Shown piece by piece: positions 16,916 to 24,466 of a DNA stretch of 32,575 nt. Source of the stretch: Candidatus Aegiribacteria sp. Lineage in GTDB: Bacteria > Fermentibacterota > Fermentibacteria > Fermentibacterales > JCC-6. How positions within the stretch are numbered: the first letter of the stretch is position 1; the number at the start of each line of letters is the position of its first letter. The notes beneath the pieces are model-generated. The model made no database searches. It was not told the origin of the DNA and saw nothing but the letters and a program-made list of their open reading frames with translations. Position numbers and translations under genes: made by a program. Location: assembly GCA_023138735.1 (NCBI GenBank), contig JAGLOY010000010.1, forward strand, positions 1 through 32,575, read 5' to 3'.

Positions 16916-17834
16916 CTGAAACCATTTTCATCAATCCCATGCAGGCGGTGAGAACTTCATCGGTAGAGATATCACTAAGACACCCGGGTACGCCTTCGGG
17001 GCATTCACGTTTAAAACATGGTGAACATTCGCGATCGGTTGTTACTGCTGCAGTGAATCTGCCCGTTGGTGCTGTCCAAAGAGGGGATGTAGAACCGAAT
17101 ATTGTAACCGTAGGGATTCCAAGCACAGCCGAAAGATGAACTCCTCCCGAATCGTTTCCTACTGCAAGCTCGGCTGCAAGAAGGCCCGAAGCCAATCCGG
17201 AAAGTGTGAGATCCGTTCTGACTTCAGCGAGCGGTACGCCTGAGGATATTTCTGTAAGACCAGGTTTCTCTTCGGGGGAACCGTAGAACACGGATGGAAG
17301 CCCTCTGCTTTTAAAAATCCTGTTTGCAAGTTCCCGGAAATGGGGCCACATTTTAGCGCTCCCGTACCTTGCACCCGCGAAATATGCGGTATGCGGTTCT
17401 CCTTCCGGTTCAACCGCGGGTTTCAGCGCCGACGGAGTTCCCGAACCACCAGCAGCAAGAGCAAGCTTATCGTAATCGGCAGAATGGTGATGAGAACGGT
17501 CAGAAGGGGGGTTTAGCGCATTCGTGAGAAGGAATCCCCTCATATCTGTCCTGTATCCTATCCGCTGTGGTATACGCGACAGTAAACCCGCAAATGCGGA
17601 TCTGAAAGAATCTGTCATGAGAAGAAGCGTTGAAAATTCGCTCCCTTTCAATCTTCCGGCAGTAAAGACGTTTGTAGATGGGAAAAATACTGGGATAAGC
17701 CCGGATACTCTTGGATGACTCCATAAACTCATGCCCGGGTATTGCCGCGCAAGGATGGAAATGGCCGGTAATGACATGACAAGATCTCCTAGCCAGTTGG
17801 GTGTTCTGACGATCAGTGTCACGTCAGGTCTCAA
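16908..17834 (-). CDS. waaF: GT9 family ADP-heptose:LPS heptosyltransferase (WaaF-like)
   Basis: GT9 enzymes transfer heptose from ADP-heptose to the LPS inner core at the inner membrane. The N-terminal motif is PNWLGDLVMSLPA, with D17 at the catalytic-base position. The middle has the nucleotide-binding pattern ARYGSAKMWP, and the C-terminal half has AVGNDSGGVHLSAVLGIP followed by TIFGSTSPLWTAP. A cysteine cluster, CSPCFKRECPEGVPGC, is typical of WaaF-type proteins. The length (308 residues) is slightly below the usual 340-350. The start codon is TTG 17834, one base after the stop of the preceding gene, with GGGTGG upstream; GTG 17822 is an alternative. With gmhB in the same window this supports a heptose-containing LPS. 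The family is certain; heptosyltransferase II is the likely specificity but is not proven by sequence alone. Confidence 0.88.
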   Translation of the reverse strand: MRPDVTLIVRTPNWLGDLVMSLPAISILARQYPGMSLWSHPRVSGLIPVFFPSTNVFTAGRLKGSEFSTLLLMTDSFRSAFAGLLSRIPQRIGYRTDMRGFLLTNALNPPSDRSHHHSADYDKLALAAGGSGTPSALKPAVEPEGEPHTAYFAGARYGSAKMWPHFRELANRIFKSRGLPSVFYGSPEEKPGLTEISSGVPLAEVRTDLTLSGLASGLLAAELAVGNDSGGVHLSAVLGIPTVTIFGSTSPLWTAPTGRFTAAVTTDRECSPCFKRECPEGVPGCLSDISTDEVLTACMGLMKMVSDE

Positions 17835-17835
17835 G

Positions 17836-18762
17836 TTACCACCCTTTTTTCAGGAGCCTGATCCACGCTTCAGCAAATTCCTCCTCGTCCCCTGCCGGTT
17901 CTCTATCCTTCCATTTGATGAATGTCCTGGATCTATCAATGCCTACGACAGGCACACAGTGCGCGCATGCGTCTCCCCATAGATCATCCGAATCGGTTAT
18001 TACGGCGGATGCGTCGGCAATAATCACCGTCTTTATCTCCCTGTCCAGATGATCAAAATCACTGTTTTTGCCGGAGAGTGAAACTGTTCTGAGCGGTATT
18101 TCAGCCCTGCTTTTTTCGAGAATTGATATAGCGGATGGTGTTGTGACAATATAGGGCAGCATCCTTCCTGAAACAGGGGCAATCTTATGCTCCACGATCT
18201 CTTCCATCCTATTAGGAACAGAGGGTTTCCAGTCAGCATCGTAAGCAAGCCCTATCGCACTGCACATTTCCGAAAGCATATCCGGATAGACTTCCGCTTC
18301 GGTCTTAACTCTGAGATTGATGTATGAAGATGAATGGTTCAGGGGAGCCATACGTATTCTACAGGTCGTGCCGGAAAGCACTCTTTCAGCGTCATTTTGA
18401 ACTTCAGCATAGGGATATATCAGGATCGTTCCGTCTGAAATGGAATCCGCTTCGAACGTATCTGGTATCGCGGGGCGACCTTCGTAGGAATGGACCGAGG
18501 GTCGTGTGCGCAGCATATTGAACAGATCGCTGTCTCTTCTACTGCATACAACAACGATGTTTTTACCCGGGAATTCCCGCTGAAGTGTGTTTGTTATATA
18601 GATAGCCGGCCAGACATCCGATTCCTCGGGTCCTGAATAAATCAGGAATCCGGTCGGATCGATAAGATCATCGGGCAGGTGGATGACACTGTTTTTCAGC
18701 CTTGCAGCGCCCCTCCTCCCTCCCATGATATTTCTCAAGACTTTTGGAAACACATTTTTCAT
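17836..18762 (-). CDS. Divergent GT9-like protein of unknown function
   Basis: No family is named with confidence, but the layout recalls GT9 heptosyltransferases. An N-terminal strand leads to SDVWPAIYITNTLQREFPG and VVVCSRR, matching the 'D-x-x-x-x-x-P-A-I ... Y-P' pattern of the waaF-like neighbour. Near the C-terminus ASAVITDSDDLWGDACAHC, then VPVVGID, matches the neighbour's 'G-N-D-S-G-x-x-H-L-S-A ... I-P-T-V-T-I-F-G' region. The canonical NWLGD motif, the AK-x-WP motif and the GNDSG motif are not conserved. Its length, 308 residues, equals that of the neighbour. It may be a degenerate or neofunctionalised duplicate, perhaps acting on a different sugar or serving as a partner subunit. 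It overlaps the preceding TPR gene by ATGA and ends one base before the waaF-like start, so it is firmly inside the operon. Confidence 0.6.
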   Translation of the reverse strand: MKNVFPKVLRNIMGGRRGAARLKNSVIHLPDDLIDPTGFLIYSGPEESDVWPAIYITNTLQREFPGKNIVVVCSRRDSDLFNMLRTRPSVHSYEGRPAIPDTFEADSISDGTILIYPYAEVQNDAERVLSGTTCRIRMAPLNHSSSYINLRVKTEAEVYPDMLSEMCSAIGLAYDADWKPSVPNRMEEIVEHKIAPVSGRMLPYIVTTPSAISILEKSRAEIPLRTVSLSGKNSDFDHLDREIKTVIIADASAVITDSDDLWGDACAHCVPVVGIDRSRTFIKWKDREPAGDEEEFAEAWIRLLKKGW

Positions 18763-19439
18763 TCCAGATCCTCCAGAAGAGCCGCTGCGAAATGCCTGGA
18801 GATGAAAGTGTACTCATCTCCTGCGTATACCGATTGAAGTATGGACATCGCCTCACCGAACCTGTCCTGTTCCTGATAGTTCAGAGCCAGCGATATCAGA
18901 GGCAGGCTTTCTCCGGGAAAGTTACCCGCAAGAAATACAGCAATATCTCCCGCTTCATCGTAACTCCCGGTCTGGATAAGAGCGAAACTGAGATCAAGGG
19001 CCGAATAGAAGCGCTGTCGTGCCGATTCCGCCAGCGTAAGGGATAGTCTGAACTGCACGACAGCTTCCTCAGCATCTCCCCTGAACTGTGCTGCAAGCCC
19101 CCTTGCTCTGCTCTGAAGCCACATGCTTCCAGCAACAGCATCGAGGGCTTCGCAAGCTTGTTGCGGCATACCGCAGTTCCAGCTTAGTCTCGCATACCAG
19201 AAATCGAGAAATGAAGATTCGAAAGGAAGCTGCTCAAGCTGCATAATAAGATCGAAGGCATGTTCGCTGCTTCCGGAGTAAAGGGCTTCCTCAAGGAATC
19301 TGCAAAGGATCCTTGCCTCTCCGGAGATATCGGTATCTTCGTAATAAGCCTGTCCGGCAGAAACGAAATCACCTGCGATCTCCAGATCAGCTCCGTTCGT
19401 CAGAAACAAAGATAGAATAAGAGCCAGGTTTAAAAACAT
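18759..19439 (-). CDS. Exported TPR-like protein
   Basis: The 226-residue protein begins with a short signal-like hydrophobic stretch (MFLNLALILSLFLTNGA). The rest is helical repeats with TPR character: alanine/leucine pairs with small residues at turns, for example SGSSEHAFDLIMQLEQL, FRGDAEEAVVQFRLSL, QTGSYDEAGDIAVFLAGNFP and QDRFGEAMSILQSVY. TPR proteins of this type usually scaffold protein complexes; here it would work in the periplasm if the signal is real. It starts three bases after the phosphatidyltransferase stop and overlaps the GT9-like gene by ATGA. No enzymatic motif is seen. Confidence 0.7.
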   Translation of the reverse strand: MFLNLALILSLFLTNGADLEIAGDFVSAGQAYYEDTDISGEARILCRFLEEALYSGSSEHAFDLIMQLEQLPFESSFLDFWYARLSWNCGMPQQACEALDAVAGSMWLQSRARGLAAQFRGDAEEAVVQFRLSLTLAESARQRFYSALDLSFALIQTGSYDEAGDIAVFLAGNFPGESLPLISLALNYQEQDRFGEAMSILQSVYAGDEYTFISRHFAAALLEDLE

Positions 19440-19442
19440 ATT

Positions 19443-20084
19443 CTACTCCAGAAAACGTGATAGCATCCTTCTGAGAAGGCGGAGGTAACTCAGAAGGCCG
19501 GTTAGAGCGGAAAGGAGAGCAATTATCGTCATGGGTGTATATAAAGATTGGAATATATGCTTCGAAGGGAAGGCAAGTTTTCCAACCGCTGTTATCAGAA
19601 GAAGATAACTTGCAAGTACCGCAAGACGTTCTCCTGTGGTTATTGTAACAACAGGTATATGAATGCTCCAGGATATAGCTGCAAGCAGAAAAAGAAGAAG
19701 AAGATGATAACCGGCAAGTATACCGGCAACTACCGTATCAATGGCTCCAAGAGAGAATGCCAGCGCCAGAAGGGTTATCGATATGAACAGTTTGTCAGCA
19801 ATGAAATCCATGACCTTACCTGCGTAGGAAGTTTTTTTCAGTCTTCTGGCGACCCATCCGTCAAGGTAATCGGAAACAGCACAGGCAAGTATAACCCAGA
19901 ATAGCAGATAGAGGTTCATTGACCTGTAGATTATGATAATCACCGCTGCAGCTCCAACGAAGCGTACCCAGGATATTGCAGCAGGGATAATTTCAAAACT
20001 GCCTGCAATCTGCTGTGTTTTTTCCTGAATATCGAGATTCAGCTGCTTAAGAAAAGCCCAGCCTTTTCTGGTATCGGTTATCAT
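19443..20084 (-). CDS. CDP-alcohol phosphatidyltransferase (PgsA-like)
   Basis: This inner-membrane enzyme of 213 residues transfers a phosphatidyl group from CDP-diacylglycerol to an alcohol. The family signature D-x2-D-G-x2-A-R-x8-G-x3-D-x3-D is complete: D72, D75, G76, A79, R80, G89, D93 and D97, with the acidic residues binding the metal and CDP. About six hydrophobic segments follow the usual pattern, preceded by an amphipathic N-terminal stretch. Glycerol-3-phosphate (phosphatidylglycerophosphate synthase, PgsA) is the most common acceptor, but inositol phosphate or serine cannot be excluded from sequence. The ATG overlaps the preceding gene's stop by ATGA. Confidence 0.88.
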   Translation of the reverse strand: MITDTRKGWAFLKQLNLDIQEKTQQIAGSFEIIPAAISWVRFVGAAAVIIIIYRSMNLYLLFWVILACAVSDYLDGWVARRLKKTSYAGKVMDFIADKLFISITLLALAFSLGAIDTVVAGILAGYHLLLLFLLAAISWSIHIPVVTITTGERLAVLASYLLLITAVGKLAFPSKHIFQSLYTPMTIIALLSALTGLLSYLRLLRRMLSRFLE

Positions 20085-20776
20085 TGCCCGTCTCGTTCAC
20101 GGATGCCTGCTGAAAAGAGGCTGTCAAGGGATCTCATGCCTATCCAATCCCTGTCCCAGTGGTACGATGACGAAAAAAACTGTGAAGCGATCATATCAAG
20201 ATCTGACGCTCCCACAAAAAGGTCGGGATGGAAACATCCTTCCTGTGAACTATTCATCCATCCCATGTGGAGTATTGCTGCAAGCGTATAAGCATAATCG
20301 TCATCTTCAAGATCGGGAGGAATGGGAAGATCCAAAGTCATAATGCTGTGCATATCGAATCGACCATACCATGAAAGGGCTATACCGAGATCCCTTCTGG
20401 ATACGGGTATGCTAACTCCTCTGCCCTCCATCCATACTTCGGCATACTCCGTTCTGCCTGAAGCCACAAGGAGATGCACCAGGGGTATAAGAGCTTTCCT
20501 GTTTCCATTATTCAGCTGAAGTAACAAGGATGCCTCACCGACTGGAGATTCAGCGGCTGAATAGTTAAACAGGCCGTATCCCGAAGCCATAAGCCAGAAA
20601 TCAGGGCTGGTGTAAATGGGGGCGGCAAAAATGGAAGAATGCAATAGAACCAGAACGGAAAGAAGCAGAATGGAGCGGGTAACGGGGGTCGAACCCGCGA
20701 CATTCAGCTTGGGAAGCTGACACTCTGCCAACTGAGTTATACCCGCTCCGTTTTGATGATGTGAATTGCTTCTCAT
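20081..20776 (-). CDS. Secreted protein of unknown function whose ORF start spans a tRNA gene
   Basis: The family is unknown. The reading frame opens at ATG 20776, overlapping the dapF stop by ATGA exactly like other junctions in this operon. The first 35 codons then run through the whole tRNA-Gly gene. Codons after the tRNA encode a convincing signal peptide core (SILLLSVLVLL, ending SIFA before APIY), so the mature protein starts about 52 codons in. The rest (about 180 residues) is mostly helical, TPR-like or solenoid-like, with aromatic-rich segments (SYHWDRDW). Between the tRNA and the signal core there is no ATG or GTG; only ATT or CTG codons could give a conventional signal peptide. Either translation really starts at 20776, or a rare start is used downstream of the tRNA. 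The 3' end overlaps the phosphatidyltransferase gene by ATGA. Confidence 0.6.
   Translation of the reverse strand: MRSNSHHQNGAGITQLAECQLPKLNVAGSTPVTRSILLLSVLVLLHSSIFAAPIYTSPDFWLMASGYGLFNYSAAESPVGEASLLLQLNNGNRKALIPLVHLLVASGRTEYAEVWMEGRGVSIPVSRRDLGIALSWYGRFDMHSIMTLDLPIPPDLEDDDYAYTLAAILHMGWMNSSQEGCFHPDLFVGASDLDMIASQFFSSSYHWDRDWIGMRSLDSLFSAGIRERDGQ
20671..20746 (-). tRNA. tRNA-Gly (anticodon CCC)
   Basis: A full cloverleaf can be drawn on the minus strand. The acceptor stem is GCGGGTA paired with TACCCGC, with discriminator T and an encoded CCA. The D arm has ACTC/GAGT. The anticodon stem is TCAGC/GCTGA with loop TTCCCAA, giving anticodon CCC. The T arm is GCGGG-TTCGACC-CCCGT. The total is 76 bases including CCA. 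It starts 26 bases after the dapF stop on the same strand and is probably processed from the operon transcript. Confidence 0.96.
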
Positions 20777-21606
20777 AATAAGGTCGCCATTTTCTGGACA
20801 ATTTTGTATTCAAGAACCCCGGAATAAACAGCTCTTGCTTCACCCTGGAGCCACCAGCCGATGGTGTTCTTTCCAACTCTCAGCTTCTGGCCGCTTCTTA
20901 CTGTAATATCGATGGGAAGATTCATTTCATGGATTCTGTTTGCACATATCGCTGAGGCTACAGCGCCTGTACCACAGGCCAGTGTCTCCCCCTCAACACC
21001 CCTCTCCCAGGTCCGCAGCTCAAGTTCAGAAGCTCCTTTTATCGTGACAAAATCAACATTCGCGCCCTGTTCTCCAAAAAGAGTGTGTTTCCGTAGTTTC
21101 GAAGCAAGCAAGGGGAAAGATAAATCTTCAGATCCATCAAGTATTACAACTGCATGTGGCACGCCGGTATCCAGGAATGACAGATGCAAATCGGCTGATT
21201 CCAGGTTAATCAGGCGGTCAAGATAATGTATTTCAGGATCGGTCATCCATAATCTTACACTGTCCTGAGAGGTTATTTCAGCGGAATGAACTCCCGCATC
21301 ACTTCTGAAATGGATAACCCCGCTTTCGGGAACAATACCCTTTGAAGCTGCATAACTGACCATGCATCTTGCGCCGTTCCCGCACATTCCGGCACTTATT
21401 CCATTGTTGTTGTAGTACTTCATATGGAAAGCGTACTCGGGATCACCGATCATCTCGAGTATTCCATCCGCGCCCACAGAAAGGCCCCTGACACACAGGT
21501 TTCTGATTAATTCTGTCGAAATAACAGGATCAAGTGATGAGTCCCTGTTATCAAGAACTATGAAATCGTTCCCTGCACCGCTCATCTTTACGAATTCCAG
21601 TTTCAT
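20773..21606 (-). CDS. dapF: Diaminopimelate epimerase
   Basis: DapF interconverts LL- and meso-diaminopimelate in the lysine and peptidoglycan pathway in the cytoplasm, without a cofactor. The two active-site cysteines are both present: C75 in SAGMCGNGARC and C211 in LACGTGAVAS. Family features include the N-terminal FVKMSGAGNDF, YNNNGIS before the first cysteine, DTGVPH in the middle and RTWERGVEGET before the second cysteine. The length, 277 residues, is normal. The ATG overlaps the stop of the STT3-like gene by ATGA. This predicts meso-DAP in the cell wall. Confidence 0.98.
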   Translation of the reverse strand: MKLEFVKMSGAGNDFIVLDNRDSSLDPVISTELIRNLCVRGLSVGADGILEMIGDPEYAFHMKYYNNNGISAGMCGNGARCMVSYAASKGIVPESGVIHFRSDAGVHSAEITSQDSVRLWMTDPEIHYLDRLINLESADLHLSFLDTGVPHAVVILDGSEDLSFPLLASKLRKHTLFGEQGANVDFVTIKGASELELRTWERGVEGETLACGTGAVASAICANRIHEMNLPIDITVRSGQKLRVGKNTIGWWLQGEARAVYSGVLEYKIVQKMATLL

Positions 21607-23810
21607 TCCGGTCCCCTGTCGGTTATTAACTGCAGCTCAGATGAAGCCTGACTATTGCCCGGATCTTCTTCCAGTACAAGCTGGTATTCTGCTTCAGCAT
21701 TTTCAAACAGTCCCTCGGATGCATACAGTCTGGCAAGTAGAAGCCTTAACTCATTCCTGCTTCCGAACCAGTAAATGAACGTTTCGATATCCTCAGCAAG
21801 ATGATCCAGACTGTAGCTTCCCTGAATATACAACTGAATCAGATCGTTGAGCATCTGTTCTAAAACACTCTGTGGACCCCCGCCGGATATTCCAAGGAGG
21901 AATGCTCCGGAAAGCATTTCAGGATCGCTTGATTCTATAGCTCTATCCGCCAGAACTCCAGATGATGCCCTCTGGTCCAGCATGAGATCCCTTGCCGTAT
22001 CATAGCCGTCGTAACAGTGCATGTACCTCTCTTCAAAGAGGAACCCTCTTGGAAGAGTCTCACCGCTCCCCTCTCCAATCCTGAATACTCGAAGTGATGG
22101 CCCCCCAAATACTGGTATCAGGTTCGAGAGCAGTTCAGGTGAGTAATGCATCCTCAGGGCAACCGAATGGTCCGGCACCTCCTGCAGGCCGGCAAGGTAA
22201 AGAAGACCTGAGAAACTCTCATCAAGGAGAAAATCGGCCTGATATACAACTAAACTGCATTCCTTTTCCAGCATAAAAGAGATAAGGCTGTCCTCGGGCA
22301 TGAATAAGACCTTCGCGAATCGTAAGATGGTTCTTCGATTATCGCTGTTTTCAAAGAAAGTATGAGTAACGACCGGTCGCTCCGCATATGCGGATAGGAG
22401 CCCTGAAATATGCCAGAAACTCATTATTGCTTCATCAGTATCTGTTTCCAGGCGCGCCCACTGCAGGAATGAATCGAGTTCTGTGTCATTCAGTAATGAT
22501 GATGAGTTTCTGTACTGCAGACCGGTTTCGGAGATTAGCTCCGATACATGTCCGGGAAATACAGATTGCAGGAGTATCAGTGACAGAGCGGGAATAATGA
22601 ACCAGGTTTTTCGAAGGGACAATGAAATTACCGGGATAAGAGCAATCGCAAGAAGTACAAGAAGCCTGTCAAAGAAAAGATAGCTCGCAAGCGAGAGAAA
22701 TAGGAACCAGAAAATGAGCTTACCTTTCTTCTCACTGAAAAATTGCCGCAATCCGGGTATTGCCGCAGCAATGGGAATCCCGAACAGAAGCAGGAATTGT
22801 GCGGGCGTGGGACTGGTGTACCCTGGAACCCAGAAAAGTCTGGCGTCATCAGAAAGGAGCTGGGGGTTTGAAGGATGTGAGAACATGAAACGGATCTTCG
22901 CCATAATGACAGCCGATACATGTCCGGCTGACCCTGGACCGGCTATTGTAGAACACAGTGCGAGCAGAGTTCCACCAGCTGGGATCCAGATCAATTTCGG
23001 TCTTCTTAAAACCATTAGTACAGCCATTACTGAAGAGGGGCTTACTAGAGCACCGTCGTGCCTCATATGTGAAAGAATCAATGCTGCTGATAGCTGTGCC
23101 GCTGCAAGTGATATGCGGAGGGCAAATGGAATGTCACCCCTTCGGTAATTTCTCCAGTAAAGATACAGAAAAAGAAAAAACGTTATAAAAGCCGAAACCT
23201 TCCAGGCGGCAAGCGCAACAAAAAGAACAAATCCGGCGATGATGGATGTAATAAGAGTATTTCTGCTTCCTGATCCATCCCGTTCTCCGTTCGAAACCGC
23301 CTTTTCTATAAGCCAGGCAAGCGCTACCAGTAATGGTAATGCGACAGTTTCGCGGTAAAACGATTCTCCTCTCGCACGTATGAGCGCGGGAAATAGAAAA
23401 GCGTAAAGAGCAGAACCTGCAAGGGCTGATGTTATTGTGTAATCGGCAGCACGCATCCAGAGGTATAGAAAAGGAATGGTTAAGAGGGGAAATAGAAGAG
23501 AGAAGATTCCTATGAAATAATCAAAATCTCCTCCAGTTATTCTATGAATTCCCCCGGCTACGTACTCTTCAAAAATAGAATTCTCGGATGTAATCATCCC
23601 TTCAGGATGCATCACGAGTGTATCCAGACTCGGAATACAGCCATCCTCCGAGATCATTTTTGCATACCTGTAGGACTGAGTTGTCTCAGTCTGCATTCTG
23701 CGAGAGGGAGGCATGATTTCCCTTGAGAACCATGACCTGAAAAAGAATCCTGCAGTAACCGCAGTAATCAATGCAGAAACAATCAGGATATTTCTTATTC
23801 TCTTTGACAT
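21603..23810 (-). CDS. STT3/oligosaccharyltransferase-like GT-C membrane protein with C-terminal TPR
   Basis: The protein (735 residues) has about a dozen membrane segments in residues 1-420 and a soluble part afterwards. The first external loop, ETTQSYRYAKMISEDG followed by HPEG (about 42-71), resembles the start of STT3/PglB proteins, where an aspartate precedes a Y-x-x-R motif and a Y-P-x-G follows. RARGESFYRETV (145-156) resembles the second acidic loop motif. The soluble part has SFWHISGLLSAYAERPVV at about 463-480, the place of the WWDYG region and the following 'A-x-R-P-V-V' of STT3. The tryptophan-tryptophan-aspartate core is F464-W465-H466 here. A TPR-like unit (EGLFENAEAEYQLVLEEDPGN) lies near the end. 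It could be a diverged oligosaccharyltransferase, another polyprenyl-dependent transferase, or inactive. It overlaps dapF by ATGA. Confidence 0.6.
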   Translation of the reverse strand: MSKRIRNILIVSALITAVTAGFFFRSWFSREIMPPSRRMQTETTQSYRYAKMISEDGCIPSLDTLVMHPEGMITSENSIFEEYVAGGIHRITGGDFDYFIGIFSLLFPLLTIPFLYLWMRAADYTITSALAGSALYAFLFPALIRARGESFYRETVALPLLVALAWLIEKAVSNGERDGSGSRNTLITSIIAGFVLFVALAAWKVSAFITFFLFLYLYWRNYRRGDIPFALRISLAAAQLSAALILSHMRHDGALVSPSSVMAVLMVLRRPKLIWIPAGGTLLALCSTIAGPGSAGHVSAVIMAKIRFMFSHPSNPQLLSDDARLFWVPGYTSPTPAQFLLLFGIPIAAAIPGLRQFFSEKKGKLIFWFLFLSLASYLFFDRLLVLLAIALIPVISLSLRKTWFIIPALSLILLQSVFPGHVSELISETGLQYRNSSSLLNDTELDSFLQWARLETDTDEAIMSFWHISGLLSAYAERPVVTHTFFENSDNRRTILRFAKVLFMPEDSLISFMLEKECSLVVYQADFLLDESFSGLLYLAGLQEVPDHSVALRMHYSPELLSNLIPVFGGPSLRVFRIGEGSGETLPRGFLFEERYMHCYDGYDTARDLMLDQRASSGVLADRAIESSDPEMLSGAFLLGISGGGPQSVLEQMLNDLIQLYIQGSYSLDHLAEDIETFIYWFGSRNELRLLLARLYASEGLFENAEAEYQLVLEEDPGNSQASSELQLITDRGPE

Positions 23811-23849
23811 TATTCAATCATTGCGGGATTAAAGAGCTGTGGAATAGTA

Positions 23850-24431
23850 TCAGGACAGGAGGCCAGCATGTTGTTTTGCTATTTTTGCAGCCATCAGCTT
23901 CAGTGTTTCAACTGGACCTGCTCCTCCTATGGCAACCGATTCAATACTTGACCATTCGTATCTGTTGAGAAGCTTCTCCATCTGTTCTGTTGATGCGATT
24001 GAAGGCAGGTCGCGCTTGTTGAACTGAAGTACTGTTGGGATAGAGGATAATTCAAGCCCGTAAGATTCCATATTTGTCTCGAGATCCTCAATACTGTCAG
24101 CACTCGCGTCCATCCGTTCAATCTGACTGTCCGCTACGAAAACAATACCATCAACACCGTCTAGTATTACTCTTCTGCTGAGTGAGTAATAGGCCTGTCC
24201 GGGCACTGAATAGAGATGAAGTCTTACTCTGTCATTTCCGATGGAGGCAAAATTAATTGGAAGAAAATCAAAAAATACCGTTCTCTCGCCCCGTGTGCAG
24301 AGTGTCACAAGCCTTCCGCGATGTTCAGGACCAATTATGTCTCTTATCCTTCGTAAATTAGTAGTTTTTCCTGAAAGACCAGGACCATAATACACGATTT
24401 TGTATGCTACCTCATTGACAGACCTGTGCAT
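23850..24431 (-). CDS. MglA-like small Ras-type GTPase
   Basis: The 193-residue protein matches the MglA group of bacterial Ras-like GTPases along its whole length: KIVYYGPGLSGKTTNL (P-loop, K22 and T23), ERTVFFDFLP, the characteristic LHLYSVPGQAYYSLSRR, GIVFVADSQIERM and the guanine-specificity motif NKRD (138-141). MglA in Myxococcus sets cell polarity and drives gliding with its GAP partner MglB, but homologs occur in many non-gliding bacteria with unknown jobs. No mglB-like gene is in the window. It sits 35 bases after hslU and 39 bases before the STT3-like gene, inside the long minus-strand unit. Confidence 0.92.
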   Translation of the reverse strand: MHRSVNEVAYKIVYYGPGLSGKTTNLRRIRDIIGPEHRGRLVTLCTRGERTVFFDFLPINFASIGNDRVRLHLYSVPGQAYYSLSRRVILDGVDGIVFVADSQIERMDASADSIEDLETNMESYGLELSSIPTVLQFNKRDLPSIASTEQMEKLLNRYEWSSIESVAIGGAGPVETLKLMAAKIAKQHAGLLS

Positions 24432-24466
24432 TTGTCCCCTTTTAGAAATAATTTCTTATTGCAGAC

